This document shows, one piece after another, positions 1-8,766 of a DNA stretch of 64,000 nucleotides (position 1 is its first letter; the number at the start of each line of letters is the position of its first letter). The position numbers and the translations under genes were made by a program. This DNA is from CBDHDN01 sp965261585 (GTDB lineage: Bacteria > Pseudomonadota > Alphaproteobacteria > UBA6615). The stretch lies in the NCBI GenBank assembly GCA_965261585.1, contig CBDHDN010000041.1:5230-69229 (forward strand). Reading direction: 5' to 3'. The notes under the pieces were generated by a model, which did no database searches, was not told the DNA's origin, and saw nothing but the letters and a program-made list of their open reading frames with translations.

Positions 1-810
1 GGCACATCCGACGTCGGCACGGCCGCGGTACTGGTGCGATTTCCCGTGACGCCCGTGAGGATGGACGTCGACGCGGCCGTCCTGGGAGCAGCCTATGGAG
101 TGACCGACAAACTGTTCGTCGCCACGGCCCTGCCCTATCTGCACAAGGAAATGGATCACAGAACGCGCGCCGGTGGATCGTTTACCACCCGCTCCGGCGG
201 CCTTGGCGACGCCCGCGTCATGCTCGGCGTCACCGCCTTTGCGGCCGGTCGGCACACGTTGCGGATCACCGGCGGCATCCGCCTGCCAACCGGGTCAATC
301 GACGAACGGGACGACACGCCCGCGGGGACAGATCAGCTGTTGCCATACCCAATGCAAAACGGGTCCGGCACCGTCGACTTCCTGCCAGCCGCGACCTACT
401 CCGGCCGGGCGGCCGACTATTCCTGGGGCCTTCAGGGGCGCGCGGCGGTTCGCCTCGGCACGAACGATCGAAGCTATCGACTCGGCAACGCCTATCAGGC
501 AACCGTGTGGGGCGCACGCAAATGGACCGGGTCGTTGAGCTCGTCCTTGCGGGTCATCGGCGAAACGCAGGAAAACATCGACGGCGCGGATCCGCGGCTC
601 AACCCGCTGCAGGTCCCGACCGCCGATCCGAAACTGCGTAGCGGTGAGCGCGTCAGTATCGGCATCGGCGTCAACCTCGTCATACCGTCGGGGGCGCTGC
701 GGGGCGTCGGCCTCTCGGCCGAGGGCATATTGCCGGTGTTTCAGGACTTGGACGGTCCGCAGTTGGAGCGCGACTACGCGATCGTCCTTGGCCTTCGCAA
801 GGCCTTCTGA
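1..810 (+). CDS. Outer-membrane beta-barrel (transporter-like) protein, 5' partial
   Basis: The reading frame is open from the first base of the window, so the N-terminus and signal peptide lie outside; at least 269 residues are present. The sequence alternates short polar and hydrophobic stretches with many Gly, Ser, Thr and aromatic residues, as in beta-barrel strands, and ends in LGLRKAF. A terminal Phe is the usual signal for outer-membrane insertion by the BAM complex. The pattern resembles the transporter-like family often called MetA-pathway of phenol degradation, but I cannot confirm that family by eye and no substrate is implied. It points away from the PEP-CTERM locus that follows. 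Outer-membrane barrel is fairly safe; the exact family is open. Confidence 0.6.
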   Translation, partial: GTSDVGTAAVLVRFPVTPVRMDVDAAVLGAAYGVTDKLFVATALPYLHKEMDHRTRAGGSFTTRSGGLGDARVMLGVTAFAAGRHTLRITGGIRLPTGSIDERDDTPAGTDQLLPYPMQNGSGTVDFLPAATYSGRAADYSWGLQGRAAVRLGTNDRSYRLGNAYQATVWGARKWTGSLSSSLRVIGETQENIDGADPRLNPLQVPTADPKLRSGERVSIGIGVNLVIPSGALRGVGLSAEGILPVFQDLDGPQLERDYAIVLGLRKAF

Positions 811-836
811 TCCAGCGATCAGCGAACGCAATAAGC

Positions 837-953
837 AAATCGTCGGCGCTGGGCGCCGCCATCGTCATCGCCAGCGGCCGCTACATCCTGCATCGCGAGA
901 CGACGCTGGGCGTGGCCAAGGGCGGCCCGGCGAAGATGCAGCCGCGCACCTGA
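837..953 (+). pseudogene. Remnant of a DMT/EamA-family transporter C-terminus
   Basis: A 38-codon open stretch without a start codon encodes SALGAAIVIASGRYILHRE and ends in TGA. This matches the last transmembrane helix and tail typical of drug/metabolite (EamA) exporters, where an ASGLYILHRE-like sequence closes the protein. Nothing upstream in this frame continues the family, because the preceding outer-membrane protein gene ends 27 bases earlier. I read it as a leftover 3' end of a lost transporter gene. The call rests on one short motif. Confidence 0.45.
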
Positions 954-2134
954 GCGGAACCGGGCGGCGGCCCGGCCCCTGGCTATTCGGACACGGCGGC
1001 GACGGCCCGCGACAGGTTCTCTCGATACACGCCGCTGGCCGGCTCGATGGCCAGCGCCCGCTGCCACAACGCCGCCGCGCGATCGGCGCGACCGAGCGCC
1101 AATTGGATCGACGCGGCGGTGTCCAGCACTTTCGGATCCCGCCTGTCCACGGCGAGCGCCCGCTCGGCATACCTGGCCGCGCCGGTCGCGTCGCCCATTG
1201 TCATCCGCAACCAGGCGATGTTGTTGAGAACGAAGACGTTGTCCGGTGCCCGCGCCTCAAGGGTCCGCAAAGCCGTCAGGGCATCTTCGACTCGCCGTTG
1301 ACCGATGTAGCGGTTCGATAGAACGAAGCGCACGGGATCGTCATTGGGCGCCTCGGCGAGCCAAGCCTCCAGCGTTTCGATCGACGCTTGCGCCAGCCCG
1401 GCGGCATGCTGGGCGTCGGCCAGAGCGACAGCCAGGTTGGACCACGGCGCCTGGTCCGCCGCGCGGGCGAGAAGCGACACCGCGTCGGCATGGCGGCCCT
1501 GGCGCAGCGCGTCGTAGCCATCGACCTCAGAGACAAATGGATGATCGGGCGCCGCCCCACGCAGCCTGGTCACCAGGGCAGCGACCCCGGCTCCGTCGCC
1601 ATCGGCCAGCAGCAACCGGCCGAGCTCGAGCGACGCCCGTTCGTGGCCGGGATCGGCGGCCAGCGCAGCCCGCAGTCGAGCGCGCCTGAGCACCCGATTG
1701 CCGGCAAGTTCGTAGGCCCTGGCGAGCCCATACTGGGCCGGCGCAGAGCGTGGCAGCGCGGCGGCGAGCGGGCGCAGAACGTCGATGGCGCCCCGGGTGC
1801 GGCCAACGGCAAGCCGGCCGCGGCCGACGACATCGAGCAAGGCCAGATTACCGCCGTGATCGGCCAGGCGGTCTTCCGTCACCGCCAGCGCCTGCCGCGG
1901 TGTGCCGCGCAGCAGATAGAGCCGCGCCAAGGCGATGCGAGGGGCCAACGCAGCGGGCGCGACGGCGACCAGCTGTTCAAACCGGACCTCGGCGGCGGCC
2001 GCGTCGTTCGCACCGAGTTCGAGCTCGGCCAGCGAAAGCAGCAGATCGACATCGTGAGGCGCCGCGGCGAGGGCCGCTTCGAGGTGCGTGCGCGCGGTGT
2101 CGGTATCACTGCCGACAAGCAAGCTGGCGAGCAG

Positions 2135-2150
2135 CCGGGCGGCCGGGCGG
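2135..2150. repeat. 8 bp exact tandem duplication inside prsT
   Basis: The unit CCGGGCGG occurs twice in a row. It shifts the prsT frame by 8 bases, moving the codon phase from that of the middle segment to that of the C-terminal segment. Slippage in a GC-rich run is the likely origin. Confidence 0.9.
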
Positions 2151-2312
2151 CCGGGCCGTTTGTCGGATCGATCGACAAGGCTTCGCGGAGTTGGCGGCGC
2201 GCGGCTTGCGGCTGTCCGGTGCGCAAGGACGCGTATCCGGCAAGCATGTGACCCGTCGCGCTGCCCGGAGCATGCTCGATGAGCCGGTTCGCGCTGGCCA
2301 GCGCAGCGGTGT

Positions 2313-2352
2313 GGTCGTTTGCCTGGAGGTGCGGTCGTTTGCCTGGAGGTGC
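2313..2352. repeat. 20 bp exact tandem duplication inside prsT
   Basis: The unit GGTCGTTTGCCTGGAGGTGC occurs twice in a row at 2313-2332 and 2333-2352. Because 20 is not a multiple of three, it puts the rest of prsT out of frame. The peptide HLQANDRT is read twice in different phases on either side of the junction. Confidence 0.95.
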
Positions 2353-4010
2353 GCCATCGCCAACGCTGCATGGGCGCTGGCGTATGTCGGGTCGGTGCCG
2401 AGCGCCGCCTCGATGTCGTGCATGCCTTCCTCGACACGGCCGCGCGCCGCCTGGACGGCGCCAAGCCGGACTCGCAAGTCGGCGCGGTCGGGCTGCAGTG
2501 CGGCAAGGCGCCTGTAGTAGCTCTCGCCAAGCAGCAGATCGCCGGCGCCAATCGCGGCATCGCCGATCACGCCGATCAAGGCGGTGTCGTCGACATTCAG
2601 ACCGTCGAGCGGCCGCAGAACCGCCAGCGCCGCGTCCGCCTGACCGACCCGAAGCAGCGCCTGACCCAGCAGCCGCCGCGCCGTGCGGTGCCCAGGATCA
2701 GCAGCAACGACGTCGTCGAGATAGAGCACGGCGGTTTCGTAGTCCCGCGGTGCCACGGCCGTGGCGCCGCGCAGAAGCTTGGTGGGCAGATGCCCCGGCG
2801 CGCCGACAAGTGCAACATCCGCGTGCCTGGCGGCGGTCGGGTAGCCGCCCAACAGGTAGGCCGCGAGTCCGCGCAGATAGTTCGCGTTGGGATCCGCCGG
2901 CAGCTGCGCCAACCGCGGCTCGATCTCGGCAATCGCACGTTCGAGGTTGCCGCCGAGGATTTCCACCAATGCCAGCCCGAGGCGCGCGGACACGTTGCCC
3001 GGCTCGATCTGCAGCAATGCCCGATAGGCCGTCGTGGCCTTGCCATAGTTGCTGAGCCCTTGCTGCAGCTCGGCCTGCAGGGCCAAGACGCGCGGCGCGC
3101 CCGGCGTGCGCGCCGCGGCCGCGGTCAGGCGGGCCTCCGCCGTCGCCAGGTCACCGCTGTCAATTGCCAGGCGGGCCAGGCCGACCAGGGCCGCGACGTT
3201 CGCCGGGTCTGCCCGCAATGCATGCCAGAACGCAGCCCGGCTGCCGGCGATGTCGCCAATGCCCGCGAGGGCACGGCCGCGCAGGGCATAGACCAGCGGC
3301 CGGTCGTCGGCCAGCATCGGATCGTCGGGATGAAACGTGCCGAGCAGACGCTCATATTCGGCCAGCCGCAGCCACGCCTCGCCAAGCGGCGCAACCAGCC
3401 TGAACCGCTCGATGCCGTTCCGCTCGGCGCGCTGGAGCTCCTTTGCGGCGTCCGCGGCAGCATTCGCCTCCAGATAGGCCGCGCCCAGGCGCAGCCGCGC
3501 CTCGCCGTGCTTGGGCGCCGTCGTGACGGCGCCCTTCAGCGCGGCGATCCGCGTGGCGTGGTCGCCCTTGGCGGCCATTTGCGCGGCCATGTCGAGATAG
3601 TCCTGGACCAGCTCGGCGCGGGCCAGCTCGGCCCCGGCGTGCCAGCGCAGCGCGCTCTCGAGCGCCCCGATACTGCGGTGCAGGTCGTCGGCCGCGCGGA
3701 AGCCGGCGGCCTGGTCGACGAAGACCGCGGCGAGCAACGCGCGCGCGGGCTGATTGCCGGGCGCTTGCCGCACGGCGTTGCGAAGTTCGATGAGCGCCGA
3801 TTCGACATCCCCCTGGGCGCGGAACGCCGCCGCGCGGTCGATCAACGTCGTCGTATCCACGGCGCGGCCGCAACCGGCGATCGCGACGGCCGCGAACAAG
3901 CCGAAGAGCAATAGGCGGCGCCGCCGCGCCAAGCCGGATCGCTTCATTGGCGGTGACCCCTGGGGTTGTCTGGATCGGTGCAAGCGACGGCTGGCGTCGT
4001 CGTGGTCAGG

Positions 4011-5264
4011 TCACGCCCGCCTGCGCCGGCGCGCCATGGCGCCAAGACCGGCCAGACCGAAGCCGAACAGGGCCAGCGTCGCGGGTTCTGGAACCACCGG
4101 CGGCGGCGCCTCCGCGGCGCCGACGCCGCAGCGGTTCCAGCGGACATCGTTGAACGTCACGGTCGAGCTGACAAACTGGGCGCAGCCCTGGCCGTTGTTG
4201 ATGTTGATCTCGGTCGTGCCCTGGTCGCTGACGGTCAGCGTCGGGTCGCCGCCGATATTGACCAGATCCCACAGACCGATCCCGTTGAGTATGACGTTGT
4301 TGCCGTTGAAGACCTCGTCGCTGCTGTTGTAGCCGTCGGATCCCTTGTAGAAGATAGCGCCCAGGTCACGCGGCGCGTCGCTGGCCGAACCGCCGCCGAT
4401 GCCGCCGTCGCCGTCGCCCAGCACGATGCTGGAATCGCTCATGAGCATGTTGGTGTCGCCGAGGATCAGGAAGACCGCGAAAACGTCGTCGTCGCCCTGC
4501 AGGATCCAGTCGGAGTTGTTGATCTCGAAATCGCTGTTTCCCCCGTCGATGTTGATGTCGATAACGGCGATTCCGTCGTCGTTCGAGTCGATTGCGTTGA
4601 GGTCGGTGACACGAGGTCCAACACCGTCGATGCTGTTCTCGTACTCGATGTTGCTCGTGAGCGTGGTTTCCGCCGTCAGGCCGTCGATGAAGGCCTTCCA
4701 GTCGATGAGTTCGTTCTTCAAGTTGGTCGGATTGAACGCCGACACGCCGACCACCGGCATGGCGCCGAACGGCGTCGTCTGCTGGTCCTGAAACCAGAGC
4801 GTATTGCTTACGCTTTGATCGCAGGGCGCTGTCGCACAATGCACGCCGAGGTCGGCATAGACGTCGATGTCGGACATGCTGAAGCGACCGGTACCGCTGG
4901 TCACGGCGACGTTGCCGCTCCAGTCGATACCCTCGAAGACAGGCGCAGCCGGCGGCGGCGTGGCGTTCGCGCTACCTCCGCCCGCGGCCCAACGGGCCGC
5001 GAAGACGTCGTGCGTATTGGGGTCGGACGAGGACAGGAACTCCTGGTTCGCACCAAGTTCGTTGGAGCTGTTCACGTTGACGGCGTCGCCGTTCGTCTGG
5101 CTCTTCATGCCGACGATCAGGTATTTGCGGATTTCCTCGCTATCGGGAAAGAGCTCGGCGTTGGCCTGTCCGGCGGCGCTCAAGGCCAGCAGCGACGTTG
5201 CTGCCAACAGGAAGAGCTTACGTCCGGATCGGCGTCGTCCGTTCGTTCGCGCTACAACGTTCAC
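4011..5264 (-). CDS. PEP-CTERM sorted extracellular protein
   Basis: This is a secreted protein of 417 residues. The GTG start at 5264 is preceded by a strong GAGGGGGG ribosome site four bases away. Residues 1 to about 36 form a signal peptide ending near GQANA. The C-terminus carries the full tripartite sorting signal: VPEPATLAL, a hydrophobic helix, and a tail of arginines (RRRRRA). In other bacteria this signal is recognised by exosortase, which processes the protein on its way to the cell surface or exopolysaccharide matrix; no exosortase gene is in this window. The middle is rich in Asp, Asn, Gly and Ser and has no domain I can name. A sigma-54-type promoter lies about 60 bases upstream, and prsT follows on the same strand. 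Confidence 0.85.
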   Translation of the reverse strand: MNVVARTNGRRRSGRKLFLLAATSLLALSAAGQANAELFPDSEEIRKYLIVGMKSQTNGDAVNVNSSNELGANQEFLSSSDPNTHDVFAARWAAGGGSANATPPPAAPVFEGIDWSGNVAVTSGTGRFSMSDIDVYADLGVHCATAPCDQSVSNTLWFQDQQTTPFGAMPVVGVSAFNPTNLKNELIDWKAFIDGLTAETTLTSNIEYENSIDGVGPRVTDLNAIDSNDDGIAVIDINIDGGNSDFEINNSDWILQGDDDVFAVFLILGDTNMLMSDSSIVLGDGDGGIGGGSASDAPRDLGAIFYKGSDGYNSSDEVFNGNNVILNGIGLWDLVNIGGDPTLTVSDQGTTEININNGQGCAQFVSSTVTFNDVRWNRCGVGAAEAPPPVVPEPATLALFGFGLAGLGAMARRRRRA

Positions 5265-5323
5265 TCTACCCCCCTCGGAGATCGTGCATGACGCCGAGGA
5301 GCCAGTTTCCGTGGCTTGTTACA

Positions 5324-5339
5324 TGCAAGCGACATGCCA
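5324..5339 (-). promoter_or_regulatory. Sigma-54 (RpoN) promoter for the PEP-CTERM gene
   Basis: On the minus strand the bases read TGGCATG, four bases, then TTGCA, matching the RpoN -24/-12 pattern TGGCACG-N4-TTGCA with one transition and correct GG-to-GC spacing. Transcription would begin roughly 12 bases further on, leaving a leader of about 45-50 bases before the GTG at 5264. PEP-CTERM genes in other bacteria are often controlled by RpoN with the PrsK/PrsR pair, which makes the site plausible. No activator site was identified. Confidence 0.7.
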
Positions 5340-5527
5340 GTGGCGGCCCATCCAGGCTTTGCAAATGATTTCAAGCGGCTGGCTCGCCGGCCGGCCGGGG
5401 GGCGCGTGGCAACTGTAAGAAACACAGACATGGGCTTGGGGACGAATCCGGTGGTTGGGCGCCGCTGGCGGACGCCCAGGCTCGTTGATGACAGTCTGAT
5501 TGTGTAAGGAATCCCGACAGATTGGAT

Positions 5528-6097
5528 CTAGTCGGCGGCAGCCGTGACGGCCGGCCCGACAGCCAGCGGATAGCGCGCCTCCGGCGTGTAGACGGCGCCG
5601 TCCTTGCCGAGCATGCTGGAGAACAGCGTGAAGTGCTCGACCGTGAAGGGGCCGAGCCGCAGGGCACCGAGGTCGGCGAGGATCGGCGCAAGGCGATCGG
5701 CCGGCGTGGCCCTGAGCCGCGCCAGGGTCACATGCGGGTGGAACTTGCGGCCCTCCGGCGCCAGGCCCGTGCGCACCAGCGCGCTCTCGATCTTGGCCTG
5801 CAGCTGCGCGAGCGCCGACGACGCTCCGACACCGATCCACAGCACGGCCGCGCGGCCGCCGCGAGCCGAAATGCCCGACGCCGGCGAGGCATAGCTGGAA
5901 GGGGCCGGCGCCGCGACGCGCAACAGCGCATCGTCGATGTCCGCCGCCACATCGTGATCGACCTCGCCGATGAAGCGCAGCGTCAGGTGTACGGCATCGC
6001 CGTCGAGCCAACGGGCGCCGGCCAGGTTATAGGAAATGCGGGCCAGCCGGTCGCGCACCTGCTCGGGCAATTCAACGGCTACGAACAGGCGGATCAT
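5528..6097 (-). CDS. thpR: RNA 2',3'-cyclic phosphodiesterase (2'-5' RNA ligase family)
   Basis: This 189-residue cytoplasmic enzyme belongs to the 2H phosphoesterase superfamily, which opens 2',3'-cyclic phosphate ends of RNA. Both HxTx catalytic motifs are present: HLTL near residue 42 followed by RFIGEV, and HVTL near residue 127. Length fits the family (about 180-190). The start ATG at 6097 gives MIRLFVAVELP, the usual beginning. The frame is open further upstream, but that part overlaps the end of the FIST gene and does not resemble the family. It follows the FIST gene by 38 bases and may be cotranscribed with it and tesA. The physiological substrate is unknown in most bacteria. Confidence 0.9.
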   Translation of the reverse strand: MIRLFVAVELPEQVRDRLARISYNLAGARWLDGDAVHLTLRFIGEVDHDVAADIDDALLRVAAPAPSSYASPASGISARGGRAAVLWIGVGASSALAQLQAKIESALVRTGLAPEGRKFHPHVTLARLRATPADRLAPILADLGALRLGPFTVEHFTLFSSMLGKDGAVYTPEARYPLAVGPAVTAAAD

Positions 6098-6135
6098 GGC
6101 CGGCGCACTCCCCAGGGCCCGTGCTCCAGCCGACG

Positions 6136-7278
6136 CTAGAGCAGCAGCGTCAAGACGCCTGTATAGCTGTAAAGCCGGTCGTGGGAAATCTTCACCACTG
6201 CCGAAAAAGCCGGACCAGCGGCAGGTCGCCCAGGGCCTCGCGAATGATTGCGCAGCTCGACCGAGCCCGGGCCGAACTGGTTGGGCCCGCGGGCGACGCA
6301 GCTGTGATAGACGGCCGCGCTCGCCGCCTCGCCGGCGCGCCGGGCGACGCGCGTCACCATCTCGCGCAGGTCGGTGATGGCGCTTTCGGGGTCGCGGCGC
6401 ACGAACATCACCTGGTCGCCGGGCGCGAAGGCGCCGCTGATCGCAAGCCACCCCTTGGCCGGATCGATGCCGATCAGGTTGCGCACGAGGTAGTCGCCGG
6501 TGTCGCTGCCGGCGACCGGCACGGCGGCGTGCACATAGCCGCCGAGGCACGACAGGTCGCGCGCCAGGACCTCGCCGATGTCCTGCTTCAGTACATCCAG
6601 CGCCGGCCGCTCGTCGAGGCTGGTGATGACGTGCTCGGCCGCCTTGGTAACTCGATGGGGCGGGCCAAGCGGCGAGCAGCCCTGGGTCAGGCCCGCGGCC
6701 ACGGTGAAGTCCGCGGCGAACAGTACGCCCGAGACGCCGCCGCCGGTGACCCCATCGGCGATCTGACCACCGCCGTCGGGGCCGCCACTCGTGAGTCCGC
6801 CAACGAAGAAGCAGCCGGTTGCCTGGGCCAGTGCCGGCACGATGGACACGACCCTGGCGTTAGCCGGGTCACCATGGACGATGCCGAAGCGTGGCGCGCG
6901 TGCCGCCAACCAGTCGCCGATGGCGTCGACCGTGTCGTCCGGGGCGTCGACGACGGTGGGCAAAATGCGGAAGTCGTCGGCCGGCAGGTCGGCGATCAGC
7001 ACACTGAGCGCCGGCTCGCCGAATGCTTCGATGCCGGTGGCGCAGACGCCGCCGCCGACGGCACCGGCCCAGTGGGGCACGCCCGTCGAATCGCGCAGGA
7101 ACGTAAGGATGCTGGGCAGGTCGTCCGCCAGCTCCGCCGTCGCGTAGAGCAGGCCGAGCGTGCCGCCGCCGTTGCGCCCACCCAGATCATCGAGGCAGCT
7201 ATTGGTCAGCTGGGACCAATCTCCAGCGGCCCCGGCGGCGGCCCCAGCAGCGGCAAAGGCGTGGCGATAGCGCGTCAT
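6136..7278 (-). CDS. FIST N- and C-domain signal-transduction protein, local frame disturbance near the C-terminus
   Basis: This 380-residue cytoplasmic protein has an N-terminal FIST domain (from MTRYRHAFAAA to about residue 200) and a FIST_C domain (about 210 to the end). FIST domains are predicted small-ligand sensors. The last 40 residues show an oddity: after SVELR the reading frame gives a non-homologous stretch, then returns to KISHDRLYSYTGVLTLLL, a normal FIST_C ending. Translating the other frames of the 60 bp gives IIREALGDLPLV and GFFGSGE, the expected family sequence. Three single-base insertions, near 6248, 6211 and 6190, explain this and sum to three, so the frame is restored. 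The stop overlaps nothing; the start overlaps the tesA stop by four bases. Confidence 0.8.
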   Translation of the reverse strand: MTRYRHAFAAAGAAAGAAGDWSQLTNSCLDDLGGRNGGGTLGLLYATAELADDLPSILTFLRDSTGVPHWAGAVGGGVCATGIEAFGEPALSVLIADLPADDFRILPTVVDAPDDTVDAIGDWLAARAPRFGIVHGDPANARVVSIVPALAQATGCFFVGGLTSGGPDGGGQIADGVTGGGVSGVLFAADFTVAAGLTQGCSPLGPPHRVTKAAEHVITSLDERPALDVLKQDIGEVLARDLSCLGGYVHAAVPVAGSDTGDYLVRNLIGIDPAKGWLAISGAFAPGDQVMFVRRDPESAITDLREMVTRVARRAGEAASAAVYHSCVARGPNQFGPGSVELRNHSRGPGRPAAGPAFSAVVKISHDRLYSYTGVLTLLL

Positions 7279-8024
7279 GGACCTGCATCATCATCGGCAA
7301 GGGCGCGGACGACGTAGGGTGTTATGCCCTCGACGATAACACGCACGCCACGTGGATTGGGGTGGATGCCGTCGGCCTGGTTGAGCGCCGGCCGGGCCGC
7401 CACGCCGGCGAGGAAGAACGGATAGAAGACGACGCCATGGGCCTCGGCCAGGGCCGGGAACGCGTCCTTGAATTCGGCGCCGTACTGCGGCCCCAGGTTC
7501 GGCGGCGCGAACATGCCCGTCAACAGCGCCTTGATGCCGCGCGCGGCCAGCCGGCCGAGGATGTCGTCGAGGTTCGCCTTGGTCGCCCGCGGGTCGAGGC
7601 CGCGCAACCCGTCGTTGGCGCCGAGCTCGACGATCACCAGGTCGGGCACCAGGCCGGGCGCGTCGGGCAGCACCCAGTCGAGGCGGGCGCGGCCGCCCGC
7701 GGTCGTGTCGCCGGACACGCCGGCGTTGATCACCCGCGCGGCGATGCCAGAGGTCGCCAGCGCCGCCTCGAGCTGGTGCGGAAAGGCGTCCGCCTCGGCC
7801 ACGCCGAAGCCCGCCGTCAGGCTATCGCCGAGGGCGACGATGACGACCGGCTCCGCGGCCGCCGCGGGCGTCGTCGCCGGCGCCGCCGCCAGGGCGACGA
7901 GGCCGAGCAGCAGCACCGCCACGGCCGCCAAACCATTGAACGCCGCCCCATTGTCGCCATATGCCCTGGTTGGCGTCGTGTCGCGGCGACGCCGCCAGGG
8001 AGGGAGGCTCGGCCGGGGCCGCAT
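7275..8024 (-). CDS. tesA: Arylesterase / lysophospholipase L1-like SGNH hydrolase (TesA type)
   Basis: A periplasmic esterase/thioesterase of 249 residues. Block I is ALGDSLTAGFG with the catalytic Ser, block III is ELGAND, and block V is DGIHPN with the catalytic Asp and His. A hydrophobic segment (GLAAVAVLLLGLVALAAA) followed by AEPVV gives a signal peptide, with a longer than usual arginine-rich N-terminus. I chose ATG at 8024 (MRPRPSLPP); ATGs at 8045 and 8057 are also in frame but would run into the divergent ABC gene. The chosen ATG overlaps the start codon of that ABC gene on the other strand. Divergent pairing of tesA with a YbbA/YbbP-type exporter is common in proteobacteria. Confidence 0.88.
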   Translation of the reverse strand: MRPRPSLPPWRRRRDTTPTRAYGDNGAAFNGLAAVAVLLLGLVALAAAPATTPAAAAEPVVIVALGDSLTAGFGVAEADAFPHQLEAALATSGIAARVINAGVSGDTTAGGRARLDWVLPDAPGLVPDLVIVELGANDGLRGLDPRATKANLDDILGRLAARGIKALLTGMFAPPNLGPQYGAEFKDAFPALAEAHGVVFYPFFLAGVAARPALNQADGIHPNPRGVRVIVEGITPYVVRALADDDAGP

Positions 8025-8766
8025 GAATTCCGATCGGACGAACATCGCCGAGCCCATCGTGCTGTTGCAGGACGTGCACCTTCATTTGGCCAGTGCCGGC
8101 GGCGAGGTCAACATTCTGCGCGGGCTTGACCTGACGGTCGGCAGCGGCGAGACGGTCGGCGTCGTCGGCCCGTCGGGTTCCGGCAAGTCGACCATGATGA
8201 TGGTGATCGCCGGCCTGGAGCGCGCGACCAGCGGCGTCGTGCGCGTCGCCGGCCGCGACGTCGGCGGGCTCGACGAGGACGCTCTCGCCCTGTTTCGGCG
8301 CGAGTCCATCGGCATCGTCTTCCAGGCGTTCCACCTGGTGCCGGCGATGAACGCGCTGGAGAACGTCGCCGTGCCGCTGGAGTTCGCCGGCCGCAGGGAC
8401 GCCTTCGACCGCGCGGCCGAGGGCCTGGAAGCGGTCGGCCTGGGCCACCGGCTGCAGCACTATCCGGCGCAGCTGTCGGGCGGCGAGCAGCAGCGCGTCG
8501 CCCTTGCCCGCGCCTTCGTGATGCGGCCGCGGCTGCTGTTGGCCGACGAGCCGACGGGCAATTTGGACGGCGACACCGGCGCCATCGTCATCGACGTCCT
8601 GTTCACGTTGCAGCGACAGCACGGCTCGACGCTCGTGCTGATCACCCACGACGACGCCGTCGCCGGGCGCTGTGACCGGGTCGTCCGCCTGTCCGACGGC
8701 CGCATCGTCAACGGCGCCGTCGACCCCGGCGCGCGCACCGTCGTGGCGGCCGGGGCCGACCCATGA
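8023..8766 (+). CDS. ybbA: ABC transporter ATP-binding protein, YbbA/LolD type
   Basis: This 247-residue ATPase would energise the membrane protein encoded next to it. Walker A is GPSGSGKST near residue 46, the signature is LSGGEQQR near residue 150, Walker B is LLLADEPTG, and the H-loop is ITHDD. The sequence fits the MacB/LolD/YbbA class that works with FtsX-type permeases rather than classical importers. The start ATG at 8023 overlaps by two bases, on the opposite strand, the start of tesA. The stop overlaps the permease start by four bases (ATGA), so the two are translationally coupled. The ATPase looks intact although its permease partner gene is broken. Confidence 0.9.
   Translation: MNSDRTNIAEPIVLLQDVHLHLASAGGEVNILRGLDLTVGSGETVGVVGPSGSGKSTMMMVIAGLERATSGVVRVAGRDVGGLDEDALALFRRESIGIVFQAFHLVPAMNALENVAVPLEFAGRRDAFDRAAEGLEAVGLGHRLQHYPAQLSGGEQQRVALARAFVMRPRLLLADEPTGNLDGDTGAIVIDVLFTLQRQHGSTLVLITHDDAVAGRCDRVVRLSDGRIVNGAVDPGARTVVAAGADP

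Larger units (their letters stand above)
983..3947 (-). pseudogene. prsT: PEP-CTERM system TPR-repeat lipoprotein PrsT, frameshifted
   Basis: The product would be a long periplasmic lipoprotein made of many tetratricopeptide repeats, associated in other bacteria with exosortase/PEP-CTERM protein sorting. The start at 3947 gives MKRSGLARRRR, a hydrophobic segment and the lipobox AIAGC. TPR units then run to the end at 983. The frame is broken twice, by an exact 20 bp tandem duplication at 2313-2352 and an exact 8 bp tandem duplication at 2135-2150. Removing one copy of each restores a single 978-residue frame (QANDHTAALASANRLIEHA, later DPTNGPAARLLASLLVG). The gene follows the PEP-CTERM protein gene by 63 bp and is probably cotranscribed with it. 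Family identity is good; the allele as written cannot make full-length protein. Confidence 0.82.

Noticed and set aside
2319..3914. 531-codon plus-strand frame opposite prsT
   Set aside because: Composition is that of an antisense shadow in GC-rich DNA (Arg, Gln, Gly rich), without domains, while the minus strand gives TPR repeats.
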